Source: Phenylobacterium sp.
GTDB taxonomy: Bacteria; Pseudomonadota; Alphaproteobacteria; Caulobacterales; Caulobacteraceae
Direction of reading: 5' to 3'
DNA: 7,632 nucleotides
NCBI GenBank assembly: GCA_028290925.1
Contig: JAQGIX010000040.1
Span: 1-7,632 of the forward strand
In this document: positions 1-6,736 of the stretch, one piece after another
Layout of the letters: every line of letters starts with the position of its first letter
Position numbering within the stretch: position 1 is the first letter of the stretch
The notes under the pieces: model-generated
What the model was told of the DNA's origin: nothing
The model's database searches: none
What the model saw: the letters and a program-made list of their open reading frames with translations, nothing else
Made by a program: the position numbers and the translations under genes

Positions 1-985
<985 letters not shown>

Positions 986-1019
986 GGAATCGCTGAAGCT
1001 AAAGGCCAGCCTGCGTCAC
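986..1019 (-). promoter_or_regulatory. Putative sigma-70-type promoter of mutS
   Basis: Read on the minus strand, GTGACGC (1019-1013) is followed by a 13-nt spacer and GCTTCAGC (999-992). These match the Caulobacter housekeeping consensus TTGACGS-N10-14-GCTANAWC at 6 of 7 and 6 of 8 positions. The -10 element ends only 6 nt before the mutS ATG, so transcription would start at or next to the A of the start codon. The match is moderate and judged by eye. Confidence 0.45.
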
Positions 1020-1064
1020 GTCAGCCCCTTGAAGCCTGGGCGAACAGCGCCAAGCTGTGGAGGG

Positions 1065-1616
1065 ATGTCGCAATCTCGTGGAGCATCTGTCTCTGTCCTG
1101 ATCCTGCCGGCGGGTCCCGCGGACGCCGAGGCGCTGGCCCGCGTCCATGTGCGGTCCTGGCGCGAGACCTACCAGGGCCTGTTGCCCGACGCCTATCTGG
1201 CGCGGATGAGCGAGGCCGCCTTCACCCGCCGGTTCCGCCGGGCCCTGACCTTCCCCGGCCCCAATGAAGTGACCCTGGCGGCGGCGGCGCGGGAGGACCT
1301 GCTGGGCTACGTGCAGGGCGGCCCGTCGCGGGCCGGCGTCGAGGGTGAGGCGGAGATCGCCACCCTCTATGTGCTGCGCGCCGCGCAAGGCCTGGGCGCC
1401 GGCCGGCGGCTGATGGCCGGGACGGCGCGGGCGCTGGCCGCGCAAGGCGCCCAGTCGCTGGCGATCTCGGTCCTGCGGGACAACATCCGCGCCCGCGGCT
1501 TCTACGAGCACTTGGGCGGGGCGGCCGATGCGGTGCGGCCCGCGCGCGGCCCCGGCGGGGCGCTGCTGCAGGAGGTCACCTACCGCTGGCCGGAGATCGG
1601 GCGGCTGTTCGAGTAG
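1065..1616 (+). CDS. GNAT family N-acetyltransferase
   Basis: This 183-residue protein has the Gcn5-related acetyltransferase fold and should transfer an acetyl group from acetyl-CoA to an amine; the substrate cannot be told. The acetyl-CoA pyrophosphate loop (motif A) is visible as Q108-G-L-G111-A-G113 after the strand IATLYVL (98-104), and motif B as DNIRARGFYEHLGG (139-152) with Asn140 and Tyr147 in the usual places. The N-terminal VRSWRETYQGLLP (29-41) resembles the 'W-x-x-x-Y-x-G-L-P' stretch common in stand-alone GNAT enzymes of this size. The ATG at 1065 is chosen because the domain begins just after it. GGAGGG (1059-1064) lies directly against this ATG, which is closer than normal. 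An in-frame ATG at 984 would add 27 residues without family resemblance. It is convergent with the sleB-like gene and divergent from mutS. It is ordinary in codon use. Confidence 0.88.
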   Translation: MSQSRGASVSVLILPAGPADAEALARVHVRSWRETYQGLLPDAYLARMSEAAFTRRFRRALTFPGPNEVTLAAAAREDLLGYVQGGPSRAGVEGEAEIATLYVLRAAQGLGAGRRLMAGTARALAAQGAQSLAISVLRDNIRARGFYEHLGGAADAVRPARGPGGALLQEVTYRWPEIGRLFE

Positions 1617-1625
1617 ACCTCATCT

Positions 1626-1644
1626 CCCTCACGCGAAGCGAGGG
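1626..1644. terminator. Possible short hairpin between convergent genes
   Basis: CCCTC (1626-1630) and GAGGG (1640-1644) can pair around a 9-nt loop; CGC/GCG inside offers an alternative stacked form. It sits 10 nt after the GNAT stop and 12 nt before the sleB-like stop, where a bidirectional terminator would be expected. There is no T-run on either side, so intrinsic termination is uncertain. Confidence 0.35.
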
Positions 1645-1655
1645 CGGGGGGCGCG

Positions 1656-2768
1656 CTAGAGGTGGGACGCGCCCGGCATCGCGATGCGCGGCGCGGTCTT
1701 GGACTTCGGCCGGCCCTGCCAGTCGAGGTCCTCCGGCTTGACGATATCGGCCACGTCCTGGGCGGCGGAGGCCGCGGTGATCATCGGGCTGGCCGGCCTG
1801 TCGGGGGTTGCGGCCTTCGGCGCAGGCGGCTGGGCGTCCTGGCTCGGCGCGCCGACCGCCGCGACCATGGCGGTGAAGACCGAGGCCAGCTGGGCCTTGC
1901 TGCCGGCCTTGCCGAGGCCGTCGAGCGTGGCGACCTTCAGGCCGGTCATCTCGCCCCCGGCGTAGCGGCCGCCGAACGCCGGCGGCGTGCCCCAGCCGCC
2001 GGTCCAGCGGTAGAAGATGTGCTGGCCCACGACCGCGATCTTCACCAGGGTCGGGCTCCAGTAGGGCGCCACGTACTCGGCGTGATAGTGCGTCGCCTCG
2101 CCGACCCGCTTCATGACGTAGCCGGCGAGCGCCGCCTCGGCGACCTTGCGGGCGCGGGCCCAGACCACCTCGTCCGGCTTGCGGGCCAGCGCGCCGTCGC
2201 AGGTGAAGGTGAACTGGCAGCCGCCGCCGGTGCGCTCGGCGCCTTGGAAGACCACGCCGCAGACGCTCTTCGGGAAGGCCGGGTGGCGCATGCGGTTGAG
2301 GATCACCTGGGCCACGGCCCGCTGGCCGTCGAGGCTCTCGAAGCCGGCCTCGTAGTAGATGGCCGCGGTCATGCAGTCGGTGGCGCGGGCCTCGTCCAGC
2401 ACGCCCTCGGCGTTGAGCTTGAACGGCTTGGCGGCCGGGTTCGGGCCCGTGGCGATCGGGTTGGCCGCGTTCCAGCGCCGCGCCTGGTCGGGGTCGAGGT
2501 CGCGCAGCCGGATCACCGGGGCGTCGGCCGCCTCGGCCTGGACCGCCTGGACCTGCGCCGTCGCGGCGGCGGCCGGGGCCAGCCGCGCGGCCATCAGCTG
2601 CGGGCCTTTACGGGCCGGGACCGCGGCGAGCGCCAGGCCCGCGCTCATCAGCAGCACCAGCGCAAGCTGCGCCCCCGCCAGATGGATGGCGTGATCCCGC
2701 ACGATGGATGTTCGCAGACGATGAAGCACGCCGCCCCCAGCTAGGCCTTGCTTGGAAGCGCGACCCAA
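1656..2768 (-). CDS. Exported SleB/CwlJ-type cell wall hydrolase
   Basis: Likely a peptidoglycan-cleaving enzyme of the Hydrolase_2 (SleB/CwlJ) family, known best as spore-cortex lytic transglycosylases but common in non-sporulating alphaproteobacteria. The open frame encodes 370 residues from a TTG at 2768. A hydrophobic segment (about 27-50, AIHLAGAQLALVLLMSAGLA followed by LAAVPA) looks like a signal peptide or membrane anchor, placing the enzyme in the periplasm. The catalytic domain spans about 130-253: AAIYYEAGFESLDGQRAVAQ (135-154) carries the expected acidic residue Glu140, followed by VILNRMRHPAFP (155-166), CQFTFTCDG (184-192) and THYHAEYVAPYW (226-237). A Pro/Ala-rich low-complexity tail (about 305-370) follows. 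The start is uncertain: GTG at 2729 (residue 14), after a G-rich run, or GTG at 2702 (residue 23), just before the hydrophobic segment, are plausible. A perfect CtrA box lies 35 nt upstream of the TTG. Confidence 0.87.
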   Translation of the reverse strand: MGRASKQGLAGGGVLHRLRTSIVRDHAIHLAGAQLALVLLMSAGLALAAVPARKGPQLMAARLAPAAAATAQVQAVQAEAADAPVIRLRDLDPDQARRWNAANPIATGPNPAAKPFKLNAEGVLDEARATDCMTAAIYYEAGFESLDGQRAVAQVILNRMRHPAFPKSVCGVVFQGAERTGGGCQFTFTCDGALARKPDEVVWARARKVAEAALAGYVMKRVGEATHYHAEYVAPYWSPTLVKIAVVGQHIFYRWTGGWGTPPAFGGRYAGGEMTGLKVATLDGLGKAGSKAQLASVFTAMVAAVGAPSQDAQPPAPKAATPDRPASPMITAASAAQDVADIVKPEDLDWQGRPKSKTAPRIAMPGASHL

Positions 2769-2802
2769 TAGGGGTCAGACGCCCGGGAGGCGAGTCATTT
2801 CT

Positions 2803-2817
2803 TTAATCAATGGTTAA
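2803..2817 (-). promoter_or_regulatory. CtrA-type binding box upstream of the cell wall hydrolase gene
   Basis: On the minus strand the sequence is TTAACCATTGATTAA, an exact TTAA-N7-TTAA arrangement, and it begins with the octamer TTAACCAT. This is the binding consensus of the alphaproteobacterial cell-cycle response regulator CtrA. It lies in an AT-rich island inside very GC-rich DNA, 35 nt upstream of the earliest hydrolase start codon (2768), a position compatible with overlap of a -35 region. No clear -10 element was found downstream. Binding itself is inferred from the motif. Confidence 0.68.
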
Positions 2818-2839
2818 CCGTCCCGAACTGGAACACTCG

Positions 2840-2854
2840 AAGATTCAATATCTT
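2840..2854. repeat. Small inverted repeat in the sleB/Rieske intergenic island
   Basis: AAGAT (2840-2844) and ATCTT (2850-2854) form a perfect 5-bp inverted repeat around TCAAT. It lies 22 nt beyond the CtrA box, between the hydrolase promoter region and the stop codon of the Rieske gene. It could be an operator half-site pair or chance in an AT-rich spot. The ATCTT arm overlaps a lone TTAAC (2853-2857), which could be a degenerate second CtrA half-site. No good T-tract terminator for the operon ending at 2885 was seen here. Confidence 0.3.
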
Positions 2855-2884
2855 AACGCGTGACTTTTGGGCGCGGCCGAAGCC

Positions 2885-3247
2885 TCAGGCGGTCCACACC
2901 GCACCGTCCCTGACCACCACCTGCCAGTCGCTCAGGCGGTCGCCCGCGCAGGGCCCGGCGATGCAGGTCCCGTCCAGGCGGAAGAGGGCGCCGTGGCCGG
3001 CGCACAGGATGTGCTCGCCGGTGCGGGTCAGGTAGCGGTCGTCCACCGGCGCCAGCGGCCAGGCGGCGTGCGGGCAGGAATCCACATAGCCCCTGAGCAG
3101 CTCGCCCGAGCGGACCACGAAGCCCGCGAACAGCCACCGCTCGGCGCGGAACCGGAAGCCCTTGGCGCCCGGATCGGCGAGCTCGTCCAGGCCGCACAGG
3201 CGCTCGCCGGCCGGCGGCCGGGCGGGATTGTCGCTAGCGCCGGTCAA
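2885..3247 (-). CDS. Small Rieske [2Fe-2S] ferredoxin-like protein
   Basis: A 120-residue cytoplasmic protein consisting essentially of one Rieske domain. The cluster ligands are visible as C58-x-H60 (SCPHAAWPL) and C82-x-x-H85 (CAGHGALFRLDG), separated by 21 residues, with the conserved GALF and the later CxxGPC (95-100) stretch. Such stand-alone domains act as electron-transfer ferredoxins for oxygenases or as nitrite-reductase small-subunit-like proteins; no partner oxygenase or reductase is present in the window, so its role is unknown. It has no signal peptide or membrane segment, so it is not a bc1 Rieske subunit. The start is TTG at 3247: an in-frame TGA lies two codons upstream and no other good start precedes the domain. 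The gene overlaps the end of the YciI-family gene by 14 nt, suggesting translational coupling as the last gene of the tsaD operon. Confidence 0.88.
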   Translation of the reverse strand: MTGASDNPARPPAGERLCGLDELADPGAKGFRFRAERWLFAGFVVRSGELLRGYVDSCPHAAWPLAPVDDRYLTRTGEHILCAGHGALFRLDGTCIAGPCAGDRLSDWQVVVRDGAVWTA

Positions 3248-3512
3248 TGGTCACCCGGAACGGGCGGATATCGACCGAGGCCCAGAGGCCGGCCTTTGTG
3301 TAGGGATCGGCGGCGTTGAACGCCCGGGCGGCCTCGATGTCGGGAACATCGATGATGATCAGCGAGCCGGCCATGTCGCCGGCCTCGTCCAGGAACGGCC
3401 CGCCGAAGGTCAGCGGCTGGTCCGCGGCCCAGGCGAGGTGCTCCGCGCGGGCGGCCATGCGGACCGGCAGGGCGCCGGGCTTGTCCAGGCAGGTCAGCAC
3501 GAATAGCGGCAT
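3234..3512 (-). CDS. YciI family protein
   Basis: A 92-residue protein of the YciI-like, dimeric alpha/beta-barrel (ferredoxin-like fold) superfamily. Seen features: the opening strand MPLFVLTCLDKPGA, then RMAARAEHLAW (18-28) with His25, GGPFLDEAGDMAGSLIIIDV (37-56), and the signature FNAADPYTKAGLWASVDIRPF (65-85) with Asp69 before Pro. His25 and Asp69 correspond to the conserved His/Asp pair proposed as catalytic in YciI proteins. The biochemical role of most members is unknown. The ATG at 3512 overlaps the gpsA stop by one base in a TGATG junction; a purine-rich AGGGAA lies 8 nt upstream (3521-3526). A YciI gene directly after gpsA is a recurrent alphaproteobacterial arrangement as far as I recall, so the association is probably old but functionally unexplained. 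Confidence 0.9.
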   Translation of the reverse strand: MPLFVLTCLDKPGALPVRMAARAEHLAWAADQPLTFGGPFLDEAGDMAGSLIIIDVPDIEAARAFNAADPYTKAGLWASVDIRPFRVTIDRR

Positions 3513-4501
3513 CAGCTTTCTTCCCTGAGCGGGCGGGCGAGCAGGCCCTGGATGGCGTCGTCGACGCCGATATGGCCGGCCAGGATGGCCGCGGTGGCCT
3601 CGCAGATCGGCGCGTCGACGCCCAGCTTGCGGGCCAGGTCGCGGACGGCGGGGGCGGACGCCACGCCCTCGGCCACCGAGAGCTTGCCGGAGAGCGCGGC
3701 CTCCAGGCTCTCGCCGCGGCCCAGCGCCAGGCCGACGCTCATGTTGCGCGACTGCGGGCTGGAGCAGGTGAGCACCAGGTCGCCCAGGCCGCAGAGGCCG
3801 GCCACCGTCTCGGCCTCGCCGCCCAGCGCCACGGCGATGCGGGTGAGCTCGGAGAAGCCGCGGGTGATCAGCGCGGCATGGGCGCTGCGTCCCAGGCCGC
3901 GGCCCTCGACGATGCCGCAGGCGATGGCCAGCACGTTCTTCACAGCGCCGCCGGCCTCGGCGCCGATCATGTCGCCGGCGGTGTAGGGCCGGAAGGCCGG
4001 CGTCGCGATGGCCTGCGCCAGCCGCCAGCCGAGTTCCTCGTCCGGGCAGGCGAGCGTGATGGCGGTGGGTAGCCCGCGCGCCACTTCGCCGGCGAAGGAG
4101 GGCCCGGAGAGCACCGCCGGCGCCGCCTGCGGAATGGTCTCGGCCAGCACCTCGGTCATCAGCTTCAGCGAGCCCTGCTCGATGCCCTTGGCGCAGAGCA
4201 CGATGGGCAGGCCCGGCGCGACCAGCGGCCCGAGCGTCGCGAGCGTCGATCGCAGGTGCTGGGCCGGGGCGACCGCCAGGATGAAGTCGGCGCGGCCGAG
4301 GTCGACGAAGTCGTGGCTGGCGCGAACCCCGGCGTCGAGGCTGACACCGGGCAGGAACAGGCGGTTCTCGTGATGGTCGTTGATGTCGGCCACCACGTCG
4401 GGCTCGCGGGCCCACAGAACGGTCTCGAGGCCGGCGCGGGCGCAGACCTGGGCGAGCGCCGTCCCCCAGGCCCCGCCGCCGATGACGCCAGCTCGTCTCA
4501 T
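3512..4501 (-). CDS. gpsA: NAD(P)+-dependent glycerol-3-phosphate dehydrogenase
   Basis: GpsA reduces dihydroxyacetone phosphate to sn-glycerol-3-phosphate, the backbone for phospholipid synthesis, in the cytoplasm. The protein is 329 residues, typical of the family. The N-terminal Rossmann nucleotide-binding loop is GVIGGGAWGTALA (5-17), the substrate-contacting lysine is in LCAKGIE (Lys105), SGPSFAGEVARGLPT is at 132-146, and the catalytic lysine is Lys188 in GAVKNVLAIACGIVEG (185-200). The C-terminal helical domain includes RGFSELTRIAVALGG (214-228), GLGDLVLTCSS (238-248) and SVAEGV (275-280). The ATG at 4501 fits the family's N-terminus and has AAGGG 9 nt upstream (4511-4515); longer readings of the frame run into tsaD. 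ATGA overlap of 4 nt with the tsaD stop and 1-nt overlap with the next gene indicate an operon. Confidence 0.97.
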   Translation of the reverse strand: MRRAGVIGGGAWGTALAQVCARAGLETVLWAREPDVVADINDHHENRLFLPGVSLDAGVRASHDFVDLGRADFILAVAPAQHLRSTLATLGPLVAPGLPIVLCAKGIEQGSLKLMTEVLAETIPQAAPAVLSGPSFAGEVARGLPTAITLACPDEELGWRLAQAIATPAFRPYTAGDMIGAEAGGAVKNVLAIACGIVEGRGLGRSAHAALITRGFSELTRIAVALGGEAETVAGLCGLGDLVLTCSSPQSRNMSVGLALGRGESLEAALSGKLSVAEGVASAPAVRDLARKLGVDAPICEATAAILAGHIGVDDAIQGLLARPLREES

Positions 4502-5601
4502 GCTTTCGCGCCCTTGCGGCCGGGAACGTGGGTGGGGTTGGCCAGCGCCGCCGCTTCGTCCAGCGGCCACCGCGGGCGGGCCGGGGCGTCCAGGCCGTCG
4601 GTGAGGCCCAGCGCCAGCCGTTCCGCGCCGGCCAGGGCGATCATGGCGGCGTTGTCGGTGCAGTAGCGCAAGGGCGGGGCGGTGAACGAGAAGCCGCGCT
4701 CGGCGGCGATCTCCATGAGCCGCTGGCGGACGATCGCGTTGGCCGCGACCCCGCCGGCCACCACGAAGCGCAGGTTCCGGCCCTCCTGCTCACGGGCATA
4801 GAGGGCCATGGCCCGGTCGCTGCGTTCGGCCAGCTGGCGGGCGATGGCGGCCTGGGCGCTTGCGGCGAGGTCGCGGCGCTCGGCCTGCGTGCTCAGCCCC
4901 TCGGCCATGCGGGCCGCGGCGGTCTTCAGGCCGGAGAACGAGAAGGCGCAGTCCTTGCGGCCCAGGAGCGCCCGCGGCAGCGGGAATCGCGCCGGATCGC
5001 CGCCCTCCGCCAGCTGTTCCAGCGCCGGACCGCCGGGATAGGGCAGGCCGAGCGTCTTGGCGATCTTGTCGAAGGCCTCGCCGGCCGCGTCGTCGATGGT
5101 CGAGCCGAGCCGGCGGCAGGCGCCGACGCCGTTGACCACCAGCAGCTGGCAATGCCCGCCGGAGACCAGCAGCAGCAGGAACGGATAGGGCAGGTCGGCC
5201 GCCAGCCGGGCGGAGACCGCGTGACCCTCCAGGTGGTTGACCGCCACCAGCGGCAGGCCGCGCGCCAGGGCCACCGCCTTGCCGAACGACAGCCCGACCA
5301 TCACCCCGCCCACCAGGCCCGGCCCGGCGGTGGCCGCCACGCCGCTGAGGTCGCCGTAGCCGAGGCCCGCTTCCGCGAGGGCGCGATGGGCGACGAGGTC
5401 GATGGATTCCACATGCGCCCGGGCGGCGATCTCCGGCACCACCCCGCCGAACGGGGCGTGCTGGGCGATCTGGCTGGCCACCACCGAGGACAGCACCTCG
5501 ACCTGGCCGTCCACCGTGCGCCGGACCACGGCCGCGGCGGTCTCGTCGCAGCTGGTCTCGAGACCCAGCACAGTTTGCGGGACGGGTTGGGGAAGGCTCA
5601 T
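4498..5601 (-). CDS. tsaD: tRNA N6-adenosine threonylcarbamoyltransferase TsaD (Gcp/YgjD/Kae1 family)
   Basis: TsaD, working with TsaB and TsaE, transfers the threonylcarbamoyl group from TsaC-made threonylcarbamoyl-adenylate to A37 of tRNAs reading ANN codons (t6A). The protein is 367 residues, a little longer than the usual bacterial 335-345. Seen: the ASKHA-fold phosphate loop VLGLETSCDETAAAVV (11-26), VVPEIAARAH (54-63), TAGPGLVGGVMVGL (91-104), the metal ligands His123 and His127 in NHLEGH, VSGGHCQL (146-153), GEAFDKIAKTLGLPYPGGP (174-192), SFSGLKTA (221-228), the GGVAAN nucleotide motif (283-288) and CTDNAAMIA (314-322) with the third metal ligand Asp316. The ATG at 5601 sits 10 residues before the conserved core; a GGAG lies about 20 nt upstream, too far for a normal ribosome site. 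It is the first gene of the minus-strand operon, divergent from hemC. Confidence 0.97.
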   Translation of the reverse strand: MSLPQPVPQTVLGLETSCDETAAAVVRRTVDGQVEVLSSVVASQIAQHAPFGGVVPEIAARAHVESIDLVAHRALAEAGLGYGDLSGVAATAGPGLVGGVMVGLSFGKAVALARGLPLVAVNHLEGHAVSARLAADLPYPFLLLLVSGGHCQLLVVNGVGACRRLGSTIDDAAGEAFDKIAKTLGLPYPGGPALEQLAEGGDPARFPLPRALLGRKDCAFSFSGLKTAAARMAEGLSTQAERRDLAASAQAAIARQLAERSDRAMALYAREQEGRNLRFVVAGGVAANAIVRQRLMEIAAERGFSFTAPPLRYCTDNAAMIALAGAERLALGLTDGLDAPARPRWPLDEAAALANPTHVPGRKGAKA

Positions 5602-5673
5602 CGGTTGCCGCTGGCGGCCGGCTCCTGTAGCGAGGCGATCCTCTTTGGAACGCTTGCAGGTATATCCCCGCCC
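5602..5673. promoter_or_regulatory. Divergent tsaD/hemC promoter region
   Basis: These 72 bases hold the start signals of both divergent transcription units. For hemC, GGTATATC (5659-5666) matches the Caulobacter -10 consensus GCTANAWC at 7 of 8 positions and ends 7 nt before the GTG start; no good -35 is seen at the proper distance. For tsaD (minus strand) GCTACAGG is a weaker -10 candidate (6 of 8, about 5632-5625). A GCCGC-TG-GCGGC inverted repeat (5607-5618) lies just ahead of the tsaD ATG and may be chance in GC-rich DNA. Confidence 0.45.
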
Positions 5674-6642
5674 GTGCCCACGCAACCGCTCGCCCCCCAA
5701 GCGCAAGTGCGGATCGGCGCCCGCGGCTCGAAGCTGTCGCTCGCCCAGGCGGGGATGATGCAGCGGCGGATCGCCCAGGCGCTGGGCGCGGATCCGGCGG
5801 ACGCCGAGCGGGTCGCCCCGCTGCTGATCATCACCACAACCGGCGACCGGGTGCAGGACCGCCGGCTGCTGGAGATCGGCGGCAAGGGGATGTTCACCAA
5901 GGAGATCGAGGAGGCGCTCCTCGAGGGCCGCATCGACTGCGCCATCCATTCCCTGAAGGACATGCCGGCCGCGCTGCCGGACGGCCTGTGCATCGCCGCC
6001 ATCCCGGCGCGGGAGGATCCGCGCGACGCCTTCCTGAGCCACATCGCCGAGAGCCTTGAGGCCTTGCCTGAGGGCGCGCGGCTCGGCACCGCCAGCCTCA
6101 GGCGCCAGGCGCAATCGCTGCACCGCCGGCCTGATCTCGAAGTAAGAATGCTGCGCGGCAATGTCGACACCCGGCTCGCCAAGCTGGCGGCGGGCGAGGC
6201 CGACGCCATCCTGCTGGCCTATGCCGGCCTGAAGCGGCTGGGTCTCGCCGACCGCGCCCGCAGCCTGATCGATCCCTCCGAATGCCCGCCGGCCCCCGGC
6301 CAGGGCGCGCTCGCCGTCGAGACCCGCGTCGGCGATCGCGACGCCCCCTGGGTCGTGGCGCTCCGGGACCATCCGACCACCGTCGCCGTGGCCGCCGAGC
6401 GTGGCGCGCTGGCGGCCCTGGAAGGGTCCTGCAAGACCGCCATCGGGGCCCACGCCTGGTTCGAGGGCGCCCGCCTGAGGCTGATCGTCGAGGCCCTGTC
6501 GCCGGACGGGACCCGGCGTTTCCGCCATGCCGGCGAGGCTGATCTGGTCGAGCTCGCCGACGCCGAGGCCTCGGCCCGCGCGCTCGGCGTGTCGCTGGGC
6601 GAGGCCGTGCGCGAAGAAGCGGGCGACGTCATCTTCATCTGA
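5674..6642 (+). CDS. hemC: Porphobilinogen deaminase (hydroxymethylbilane synthase)
   Basis: HemC polymerises four porphobilinogen molecules into hydroxymethylbilane in the cytoplasm, using a covalently bound dipyrromethane cofactor. The protein is 322 residues. Seen: RIGARGSKLSLAQAG (13-27) at the N-terminus, TTTGDR (54-59), GGKGMFTKEIEEALL (69-83), CAIHSLKDMP (89-98) with the catalytic Asp96, GTASLRRQAQ (138-147) with the paired arginines 143-144, RGNVDTRLAKL (161-171), PAPGQGALAVE (207-217) and the cofactor-anchoring Cys253 in EGSCKTAIGAH. The start is taken as GTG 5674; a second in-frame GTG at 5707 lies immediately before the conserved RIGARGSK and would remove 11 residues. No Shine-Dalgarno is evident, but a -10-like element ends 7 nt upstream of GTG 5674, so a leaderless transcript is possible. 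hemD follows on the same strand after 94 nt. Confidence 0.97.
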   Translation: MPTQPLAPQAQVRIGARGSKLSLAQAGMMQRRIAQALGADPADAERVAPLLIITTTGDRVQDRRLLEIGGKGMFTKEIEEALLEGRIDCAIHSLKDMPAALPDGLCIAAIPAREDPRDAFLSHIAESLEALPEGARLGTASLRRQAQSLHRRPDLEVRMLRGNVDTRLAKLAAGEADAILLAYAGLKRLGLADRARSLIDPSECPPAPGQGALAVETRVGDRDAPWVVALRDHPTTVAVAAERGALAALEGSCKTAIGAHAWFEGARLRLIVEALSPDGTRRFRHAGEADLVELADAEASARALGVSLGEAVREEAGDVIFI

Positions 6643-6655
6643 GACCCACCGCCGC

Positions 6656-6671
6656 GCCGCGAGATTGCGGC
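6656..6671. other. Short hairpin in the hemC-hemD gap
   Basis: GCCGC (6656-6660) and GCGGC (6667-6671) pair around the hexaloop GAGATT, starting 14 nt after the hemC stop. No U-run follows, so it is unlikely to be a full terminator; it could attenuate read-through or protect the hemC message end. In DNA this GC-rich a 5-bp stem may be chance. Confidence 0.25.
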
Positions 6672-6707
6672 ACGGGCTCTTGCGTCGCCAGGGTTGCCGG
6701 CGCCAAA

Positions 6708-6715
6708 GCTTAATC
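6708..6715 (+). promoter_or_regulatory. Possible -10 element of an internal hemD promoter
   Basis: GCTTAATC matches the Caulobacter -10 consensus GCTANAWC at 7 of 8 positions and lies 21 nt before the hemD ATG, with AGGA (6726-6729) between as the ribosome site. Candidate -35 sequences TTGCGTC (6680-6686) and TTGCCGG (6694-6700) are at spacings of 21 and 7 nt, outside the usual 10-14, so the call is weak. Confidence 0.3.
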
Positions 6716-6736
6716 TGGTTAGGGCAGGATCGCCGG

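Noticed and set aside
2868..2884. GGC-TTCG-GCC stem-loop just after the Rieske stop as an operon terminator
   Set aside because: The stem is only three base pairs and is followed by GC-rich sequence and an A-run rather than a U-run in the transcript.
5607..5618. GCCGC-TG-GCGGC inverted repeat upstream of tsaD as an operator
   Set aside because: A 2-nt loop palindrome of G and C is readily expected by chance at this base composition; no second copy is seen.
4528..6642. 704-codon plus-strand frame ending in HemC, suggesting a fusion
   Set aside because: The upstream half is antisense to tsaD, low in complexity and rich in Gly/Arg/Ala; only the part from 5674 resembles a real protein.
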